DNA of 10,414 nucleotides from Chloroflexota bacterium. GTDB lineage: Bacteria > Chloroflexota > Dehalococcoidia > Lucifugimonadales > UBA1127. The notes under the pieces are model-generated. The model was given only the letters and a program-made list of their open reading frames with translations. It ran no database searches and had not been told where the DNA came from. Made by a program: the position numbers and the translations under genes. Numbering within the stretch: the first letter of the stretch is position 1; each line of letters starts with the position of its first letter. This document shows, piece by piece, positions 5,907-10,414 of this stretch. The stretch covers positions 1 to 10,414 of the forward strand of contig JAPPNT010000154.1 in assembly GCA_028873745.1 (NCBI GenBank), written 5' to 3'.

Positions 5907-7304
5907 ATGGCTCTTGGGACCGTAGGACACGTAGTGCAGGTCATCGGCACGGTGGTGGACGTGGAGTTCCCCTCCGAGGGCCTGCCCGCCGTTCACTCGG
6001 CCGTCGCAGTAGACCTCGACGGCGAGGAGCTGGTGCTGGAGGTGCAGCAGCACCTTGGCAACAGCTGGGTGCGCTGCCTGGCGCTGGGCCCGACGGAGGG
6101 CCTGTCGCGCGGCGCCGAGGCCGTCGACCGTGGCGAGGCCGTGAGCGTGCCCGTCGGGCGCGGCTCGCTGGGCCGCCTGTTCAACGTGCTGGGCGAGCCG
6201 CTGGACGGCCTGGGCGAGGTGCCCGCCGAGGAGCGCTGGCCCATCCACCGCGAACCCCCGGCCTTCGAGGAGCAAGAGACGAGCACGTCGATGCTGGAGA
6301 CCGGCATCAAGGTCATCGACCTGATCTCCCCCTTCGCCCGAGGCGGCAAGATCGGCGCCTACGGCGGGGCCGGCGTGGGCAAGACGGTGATCATCCTGGA
6401 GCTCATCCACAACATCGCCCGCGTGCACCAGGGCTTCTCAGTGTTTGCGGGCGTGGGCGAGCGCTCGCGCGAGGGCAACGACCTCTGGAACGAGATGCGG
6501 GAGTCCGGCGTGCTCAGCAACGCCACCCTCGTGTTCGGCCAGATGAACGAGCCGCCGGGCGTGCGGGCGCGCATCGGCCTGACGGGCCTGACGATGGCCG
6601 AGTACTTCCGCGACAACGAGGGGCAGGACGTGCTCTTGTTCATCGACAACATCTACCGCTATATCCTGGCGGGCATGGAAGTGTCGGCGCTGCTCGGCCG
6701 GATGCCCTCGGCGGTGGGCTACCAGCCGACGCTGTCGACGGAGATGGGCGCGCTGGAGGAGCGGATCACCTCGACGAGCAAGGGTTCCATCACCTCCGTG
6801 CAGGCCATCTACGTGCCGGCGGACGACTACACGGACCCGGGCATCGTCGCGACCTTCGGGCACCTGGACGCCATCATCTCGCTGGAGCGGTCGATTGCGG
6901 AGCAGGGGCTGTACCCGGCGGTGGACCCGCTGGCGTCGAACTCGCGCATCCTCGACCCGCAGGTGGTGGGCGAGGAGCACTACCGCGTAGCGCGCGGCGT
7001 GCAGGCGGTGCTGCAGCGCTACCGCGACCTGCAGGACATCATCGCGATCCTGGGCGTCGAGGAGCTGTCGGAAGAGGACAAGGTGACGGTGGGCCGCGCG
7101 CGCCGACTGCAGCGGTTCCTGTCGCAGCCGATGAACGTCGCCGAGGCGTTCACGGGCCGCGAGGGGCGTTATGTGCCCGTCGCCGAGACCGTGCGCGGCT
7201 TCGCGGAGATCCTCGAGGGACAGCACGACGACCTTCCCGAGCAGGCCTTCTACATGGTGGGGACCATCGAGGAGGCGCGGGAAGCCGCCGAGAAGATGAG
7301 GTAG
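5907..7304 (+). CDS. atpD: ATP synthase F1 subunit beta (catalytic)
   Basis: The 465-residue protein makes ATP from ADP and phosphate. The Walker A motif is G153-GAGVGKT160 (E. coli 149-156). The catalytic glutamate is E185 in GVGERSREGND (E. coli E181). The Walker B strand is LLFIDNIYRY, and the conserved MPSAVGYQPTLSTEMG follows. The C-terminal lever is E385-ELSEED391, a variant of DELSEED, which contacts gamma and epsilon. The segment after PADDYTDP reads GIVATFGHLDAIISLERSIAEQG, diverging from the usual APATTFAHLDATTVLSR; this may be a lineage feature. The ATG at 5907 is preceded by AGAGGTAGG. The atpC ribosome binding site overlaps the stop of this gene. Confidence 0.98.
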   Translation: MALGTVGHVVQVIGTVVDVEFPSEGLPAVHSAVAVDLDGEELVLEVQQHLGNSWVRCLALGPTEGLSRGAEAVDRGEAVSVPVGRGSLGRLFNVLGEPLDGLGEVPAEERWPIHREPPAFEEQETSTSMLETGIKVIDLISPFARGGKIGAYGGAGVGKTVIILELIHNIARVHQGFSVFAGVGERSREGNDLWNEMRESGVLSNATLVFGQMNEPPGVRARIGLTGLTMAEYFRDNEGQDVLLFIDNIYRYILAGMEVSALLGRMPSAVGYQPTLSTEMGALEERITSTSKGSITSVQAIYVPADDYTDPGIVATFGHLDAIISLERSIAEQGLYPAVDPLASNSRILDPQVVGEEHYRVARGVQAVLQRYRDLQDIIAILGVEELSEEDKVTVGRARRLQRFLSQPMNVAEAFTGREGRYVPVAETVRGFAEILEGQHDDLPEQAFYMVGTIEEAREAAEKMR

Positions 7305-7313
7305 GAGCGGGTC

Positions 7314-7760
7314 ATGGCGACCATGCAGTTCGAGATGGTGACGGCGGAGCGGCAGCTCTTCGCCGGTGAGGTGGACTCCATCGTCGCGCCGGGGACGGCG
7401 GGCGAGCTGGGCATTCTGCCGCACCACGCGCCGCTGCTGACGACGCTGAGCCCGGGCGAGCTGCGCTTCACGCAGGGCGGGCAGGAGCAGTCCATTGCGG
7501 TGACGGGCGGGTTCCTGGAGGTGCTCGACAACCGCGTGACCATCCTCGCCGACGCCGCCGAGCAGGCTGACGAGATCGTGCTGGAGCGCGCGGAGGAGGC
7601 CATGCGGCGGGCCGAGGAGCGCATCGCGCAGCGGGTGTCCGACATGGACCTGGAGCGGGCGGTGGCGGCGCTTCGGCGGGCGCAGGTGCGCGTGGCGGTC
7701 GCTCGACGGCGCCGGAGCCGCAGTCCCGGGCCGGGCCCGCAGGCGGGCGCGGCCGAGTAG
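7314..7760 (+). CDS. atpC: ATP synthase F1 subunit epsilon
   Basis: The 148-residue protein sits on the rotor and can inhibit ATP hydrolysis. The N-terminal beta-sandwich (about 3-85) has the family motif VAPGTAGELGILPHHAPLLTTL, given here in part as GELGILPHHAPLL. The C-terminal helices (about 86-134) include M111-D112-L-E-R115-A116-x2-A-L-x-R122-A123, which matches the I(L)DxxRA ATP-binding motif described for Bacillus PS3 epsilon. The tail from 131 is basic, then Pro/Gly/Ala-rich (RRRRSRSPGPGPQAGAAE), about ten residues longer than usual. AGGAGCGG (7303-7310) overlaps the atpD stop and serves as ribosome binding site. It is the last gene of the operon, followed by a terminator. Confidence 0.96.
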   Translation: MATMQFEMVTAERQLFAGEVDSIVAPGTAGELGILPHHAPLLTTLSPGELRFTQGGQEQSIAVTGGFLEVLDNRVTILADAAEQADEIVLERAEEAMRRAEERIAQRVSDMDLERAVAALRRAQVRVAVARRRRSRSPGPGPQAGAAE

Positions 7761-7802
7761 ACATACGCCGAGCGCTCAGGGCGCTGGAAGCAAGCAGTGG
7801 AG

Positions 7803-7828
7803 AGGCGGTCCTTCGGGGCCGCCTTTTT
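7803..7828 (+). terminator. Rho-independent terminator of the atp operon
   Basis: AGGCGGTCC (7803-7811) pairs with GGGCCGCCT (7816-7824), with one G-U pair, around a stable TTCG tetraloop. TTTTT follows (7824-7828). It lies 42 bases after atpC and only 7 bases before the end of the convergent rex gene, so it also shields rex from antisense transcription. Read from the minus strand the hairpin lacks a T-tract, so rex may end by another means. Confidence 0.92.
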
Positions 7829-7834
7829 GCGTGG

Positions 7835-8464
7835 CTAGTTTCCGGTGTCGTTGGAGCGGAGGTAGTAGGTCATGGACTGGAGGGAGAGGACGGGGTCTAT
7901 GTTGCGGACCTTGACGTCCAGGGGGGTGTGGGTGTTGACGGGGGCGTAGTTGAGGATGGCGCGGATGCCGCACTGGGTGATCTGGGCGACGACCTCGGCG
8001 GCCTGGGCGGCGGGGACGGCGACGATGCCGATCTGGATGCTCTTTTGCCGGACGGTGACGGGGAGCTCGTCCATGGGCTGGACGATGAGGCCGCCGATGC
8101 TCTGGCCGACCTGGCGGGCGTCGGCGTCAAAGGCGGCGACGACCTTGAAGCCCTCGGGGGAGAAGCCGGGGTAGCTGATGATGGCGCGGCCCAGGCGGCC
8201 GACGCCGACGACGGCCATGTTCCACTCGTGGTCAAGCTGGAGGATGTCCTGGAGGACGTGGAGGAGGTAGGCGATGGTGTAGCCGCGCCCCTGCTTGCCG
8301 AAGCGGCCGAAGTAGCTGAGGTCCTTGCGGATCTGGGCGGGGGTCATCTGGAGGATGTAGCCGAGGAGCTGGGAGCTGACGACGTCATGGTTCTGGGCCT
8401 GGAGCTGGCGCAAGGCTCGGACGTACTGGGGCAGCCGGTTGACGACGACCTCCGGTACTTCCAT
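7835..8464 (-). CDS. rex: Redox-sensing transcriptional repressor Rex
   Basis: The 209-residue protein has the two-domain layout of Rex. An N-terminal winged helix (about 1-75) contains the recognition region TPAQIRKDLSYFGRFGKQGRGY, given here in part as R46-K-D-L-S-Y-F-G. A Rossmann domain starts at NMAVVGVGRLG, with G87-x-G89-x2-G92, followed by the acidic residues D113 and D115 at the end of the second strand, as expected for NAD(H). The C-terminal helix (YYLRSND) would swap between subunits of the dimer. Rex binds DNA when NAD+ is high and lets go when NADH rises. It typically controls respiratory and fermentative genes. It is convergent to the atp operon, whose promoter carries a Rex-like site. 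The ATG at 8464 has AAGGGAGGG (8483-8475) about 10 bases upstream. Length is normal (about 210). Confidence 0.95.
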   Translation of the reverse strand: MEVPEVVVNRLPQYVRALRQLQAQNHDVVSSQLLGYILQMTPAQIRKDLSYFGRFGKQGRGYTIAYLLHVLQDILQLDHEWNMAVVGVGRLGRAIISYPGFSPEGFKVVAAFDADARQVGQSIGGLIVQPMDELPVTVRQKSIQIGIVAVPAAQAAEVVAQITQCGIRAILNYAPVNTHTPLDVKVRNIDPVLSLQSMTYYLRSNDTGN

Positions 8465-8503
8465 GCGCTTTCGGCCCTCCCTTGTCCGGCTCAGGGACGG
8501 CTT

Positions 8504-8532
8504 ATTTTATGTAGGGGTGGTTAGAGCGTCAA
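8504..8532 (-). promoter_or_regulatory. rex: Sigma70-type promoter of rex
   Basis: Read on the minus strand, TTGACG (8532-8527) is followed by a 17-base spacer and TAAAAT (8509-8504). Both are 5 of 6 matches at optimal spacing. The leader to the ATG would be about 33 bases. No GTGA-N6-TCAC palindrome is visible between this promoter and the start codon, so autoregulation by Rex, common in other groups, is not apparent here. Confidence 0.7.
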
Positions 8533-8580
8533 GGCGCGCGGCGGCGGCGGGCGGGGGCGGGGCGCGACGGGGGGATGCGG

Positions 8581-8646
8581 GGGATGCGTCGCGTGCGGGG
8601 GGGCCGGAGCCTGGGCATGCGTCGCGTGCGCGGAGGGCGGAGCTTG
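8581..8646. repeat. 33-bp tandem repeat, two copies plus a partial third
   Basis: Units at 8581-8613 and 8614-8646 match at 28 of 33 positions, sharing ATGCGTCGCGTGCG near the start and CGGAGC near the end. A degenerate third copy begins at 8647 (GGCATACGGCGG). The unit length is a multiple of three, but the frame it keeps (Gly-Met-Arg-Arg-Val-Arg-Gly-Gly-Arg-Ser-Leu) is probably not translated. It may be slippage within G-rich DNA. Confidence 0.7.
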
Positions 8647-8997
8647 GGCATACGGCGGGGGGGAGGGGGTCTGCTGGCGGGACTCGAAAAGCGATTTTCC
8701 GTGCGGGTTGGCGCGCCGGAGGAGGTGAACACTTCATTTCGCGACATTGAAACGGCTCCTTGTTGGTAATTTGGGGGCGCTGCCGGGGCGGCGAGGAGAT
8801 AATTTCGGCGCGGGCGGTGGGCGCGGGACTCGTTTTGGTGGCATGCGTATTTGGGAGACTTGTTTTTCTTTTTTCGAGAAACGGGGCTCCGTTTGTTTTC
8901 TGCGCGGGGCGGTTGGCGCTCGTCGTGGGTGTTCATGCGTGGAGGGTAGCGGGCGTCGAGGGGGATGGGCGCGGGGTTCGTGGCAGGGGCGCTGTTG

Positions 8998-9003
8998 TAT
9001 ACT
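8998..9003 (+). promoter_or_regulatory. Possible -10 element for the MFS gene
   Basis: TATACT matches the -10 consensus at 5 of 6 positions and stands out in G-rich DNA 32 bases before the in-frame TTG at 9035 and 92 before the ATG at 9095. No convincing -35 element is found at proper spacing upstream, so this is tentative. Confidence 0.3.
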
Positions 9004-9094
9004 TGGCGGGTTGGGTTTGTGGGGGTTTTTGGATTTGACGGAGCAGGAGACATCGGCGCGGCGGGGGTTGCGGGAGCGGCTGTCGTACAGGGGG

Positions 9095-10312
9095 ATGACG
9101 CAGCTGCGGACCTTCGCGTCGTTCCGGTATCCGAACTACCGGTTGCTGTGGGCGAGCACGCTGATGGCGAGCGCGGGCAACTGGGTGCAGCAGGTGACGA
9201 TCGGCTGGCTGACGTTCCACCTGACGCAGGACGCGCTGGCGACGGGGTCCGTGCTGGGCCTGCGGGGGGTGCCGTTCCTGGTGGCGGGGCCGCTGGGCGG
9301 GGTGCTGGCCGACCGGATGGACCGGCGGAAGCTGCTGATGGCGACGCAGATCTACCTAGCGGCGCTGGGGGCGGTCTTCGCGCTGCTGGTGTGGAGCGAT
9401 CAACTGGCGGTGTGGCACCTGTACGCGTTCACGTTCCTCTTCGGCGCGGGGTGGGCGATGAACAACCCGCTGCGCCAGGCGATGGTGGCGAACTCCGTCG
9501 ACCGGGAGCACATGATGAACGCGATTGCGCTGAACAGCGCGGCGTTCCAGATCACGCGCATCATCGGGCCGGCGATCGGGGGGGTGCTGATCGCGCTGGT
9601 GGGGCCGTCGACGAATTTCATCATCCAGGCGGTGGCGTTCACCCTCGTCGCTGTGCTGGTGTGGCCGCTGCGGATTCCGCAGGAGGACTACTCGCGGAGC
9701 GCGCGGCAGTCGTTCCTGACGAACTTCCGCGAGGGGGTGGCCTACGCGGTGCGGACGCCGGTGATCCTGGCGCTGATCCTGCTGGGGATGATCCCGTCGC
9801 TGTTCCTGATGTCGTTTGTGTTCGGGTTGTTGCGGGTGTTTGGGGCGGCGGTGCTGGAGAACCCGGACCGGGGGCTGGGGTTCCTGCTGAGCGCGTTTGG
9901 GGTGGGGGCGCTGATTGGCACGGTGTCGCTGGCGAGCCTGGGGAGCGCGCGGCGGAAGGGGCTGATGCTGCTGGCGGCGGCGATGGGCGCGGCGCTGTCG
10001 ACGATGCTGTTCGCGACGACGTCGACGCTGTGGTCGGCGATGGCGGTGATCACGGTGATGGGCGCGATGCACATGTTCTACATGGCGACGAACAACACCC
10101 TCATCCAGACGATTGTGCCGGACACGCTGCGCGGGCGGGTGCTGAGCCTATTTATGCTGGACTTTGCGCTGACGAGCCTGGGCGCGGCGATGGCGGGGGG
10201 CATCGTGCGCGAGTTCGGCATTTCGGCGGGGTTCCTGTTCGGGGGGTCGTGCGCGCTGGTGCTGTTCATCGTGGTGGGGGTGGTGTTCAAGGAGCTGCGG
10301 GGGCGGTTTTAG
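9095..10312 (+). CDS. MFS transporter, EntS/MFS_3-like exporter
   Basis: The 405-residue protein is a major facilitator with about 11-12 hydrophobic segments. The N-terminus (RTFASFRYPNYRLLWAS) and the following AGNWVQQVTIGWLTFHLT are typical of the MFS_3 group, which includes the enterobactin exporter EntS. Motif A between helices 2 and 3 is G68-GVLADRMDRRK79. Substrate cannot be read from sequence; drug or siderophore efflux is the usual guess for this group. The start is uncertain. The ATG at 9095 has a G-run directly against it and no properly spaced ribosome binding site. An in-frame TTG at 9035 would add 20 residues (beginning MTEQETSARRG) whose G-ending codons look coding, whereas sequence before 9035 turns T-rich and noncoding. 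The open frame back to 8747 is not believed. The gene stands alone and is followed by a long palindrome. Confidence 0.88.
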   Translation: MTQLRTFASFRYPNYRLLWASTLMASAGNWVQQVTIGWLTFHLTQDALATGSVLGLRGVPFLVAGPLGGVLADRMDRRKLLMATQIYLAALGAVFALLVWSDQLAVWHLYAFTFLFGAGWAMNNPLRQAMVANSVDREHMMNAIALNSAAFQITRIIGPAIGGVLIALVGPSTNFIIQAVAFTLVAVLVWPLRIPQEDYSRSARQSFLTNFREGVAYAVRTPVILALILLGMIPSLFLMSFVFGLLRVFGAAVLENPDRGLGFLLSAFGVGALIGTVSLASLGSARRKGLMLLAAAMGAALSTMLFATTSTLWSAMAVITVMGAMHMFYMATNNTLIQTIVPDTLRGRVLSLFMLDFALTSLGAAMAGGIVREFGISAGFLFGGSCALVLFIVVGVVFKELRGRF

Positions 10313-10313
10313 G

Positions 10314-10405
10314 GCTTCGACAGGCTCAGCACGAACGGATGGGGGAGGAACGGAGGGTGACGAGGCCCCACCCCCTCCGCCGTTCGCCCTGAGCGTTGTC
10401 GAAGG
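10314..10405. repeat. Long imperfect palindrome, REP-like intergenic element
   Basis: The left arm (10314-10338) contains CTTCGACAGGCTCAGCACG and then AACGG. The right arm (10380-10405), read in reverse complement, gives CTTCGACAACGCTCAGGGCG and then AACGG. The arms agree except for a one-base bulge and three mismatches. Inside is a nested stem, CGGAGGG (10351-10357) with CCCTCCG (10373-10379). The core CTTCGACAGGCTCAG is of a type seen dispersed between genes in many bacterial genomes. Placed 1 base after the MFS stop, it could act as a terminator or stabiliser of that message. Confidence 0.7.
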
Positions 10406-10414
10406 GGTCACCCA

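Larger units (their letters stand above)
8533..9034. other. Intergenic G-rich low-complexity region, no gene recognised
   Basis: This stretch separates the divergent rex and MFS genes. It is dominated by G-runs on the + strand (for example 8600-8607 and 8657-8670) and by T-rich patches near 8861-8875. An open frame runs through much of it into the MFS gene (from 8747), but its translation is Gly/Arg/Trp/Cys-rich and unlike a protein. It holds a 33-bp tandem repeat (8581-8646). There is also a weak hairpin AAACGG-GGCT-CCGTTT (8879-8894) followed by GTTTTC, terminator-like on the + strand but with no gene to serve. Nothing else is supported. Confidence 0.6.

Noticed and set aside
5900..7369. 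A 489-codon frame overlapping atpD on the same strand
   Set aside because: It is an out-of-frame shadow of atpD, with a Gly/Arg/Ala-rich translation and no recognisable motif.
8726..8736. TGAACACTTCA palindrome, considered as a second Rex site near the MFS gene
   Set aside because: The half-sites are separated by an odd spacing, one base off the GTGA-N6-TCAC arrangement, and no promoter is evident around it.
8725..8769. A 14-residue frame (GTG start) after GGAGGAGGTG, a possible leader peptide
   Set aside because: The purine-rich stretch overlaps the GTG itself, so spacing is impossible, and no attenuator structure or regulated gene follows closely.
8879..8900. AAACGG-GGCT-CCGTTT hairpin followed by GTTTTC, considered as a terminator
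   Set aside because: The stem is short and no + strand gene precedes it, so it is mentioned only within the intergenic entry.
8965..10392. A 475-codon frame overlapping the MFS gene
   Set aside because: It is an out-of-frame shadow. The MFS frame has the membrane segments and motif A, and this one is low-complexity Gly/Ala/Asp.

Overview
This looks like a chromosomal piece of a GC-rich bacterium, most probably a Chloroflexota of the Dehalococcoidia/SAR202 type. The assignment is inferred from protein style (long N-terminal region of subunit a, Rex sequence, BFN and MFS types) and was not tested by a search. The window is mostly housekeeping: one complete F-type ATP synthase operon with a flanking gene on one side and its probable redox regulator on the other.

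Layout. Bases 6-560 encode a bifunctional-nuclease (BFN/DUF151) family protein that ends in a palindromic terminator (584-607). A good sigma70-type promoter follows (660-689). Its -10 element lies inside an 18-bp inverted repeat (678-695) resembling a Rex operator. Next comes the operon: atpZ-like (715-942), atpB (a), an unlisted 33-residue membrane microprotein (1952-2053), atpE (c), atpF (b), atpH (delta), atpA (alpha), atpG (gamma), atpD (beta) and atpC (epsilon, ending 7760). A strong rho-independent terminator at 7803-7828 closes it. RNA hairpins sit in the three widest intercistronic gaps: before the microprotein, before atpE and before atpA.

Convergent to the operon, on the minus strand, is rex (7835-8464), the NADH/NAD+-sensing repressor, with its own clear promoter at 8504-8532. 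About 500 bases of G-rich low-complexity DNA follow, with a 33-bp tandem repeat and no convincing gene. Last come an MFS exporter of the EntS/MFS_3 type (about 9095-10312, + strand) and a long imperfect palindrome (10314-10405) of the dispersed intergenic kind.

How it fits together. The operon carries all eight F1Fo subunits plus an AtpZ/I-like accessory protein. The c subunit has the proton-type binding site. The epsilon subunit keeps the ATP-sensing motif. The Rex-like operator over the atp promoter, with rex directly behind the operon, suggests ATP synthase transcription is tied to the NADH/NAD+ ratio. The two items most worth following up are this possible Rex circuit and the microprotein between subunits a and c.
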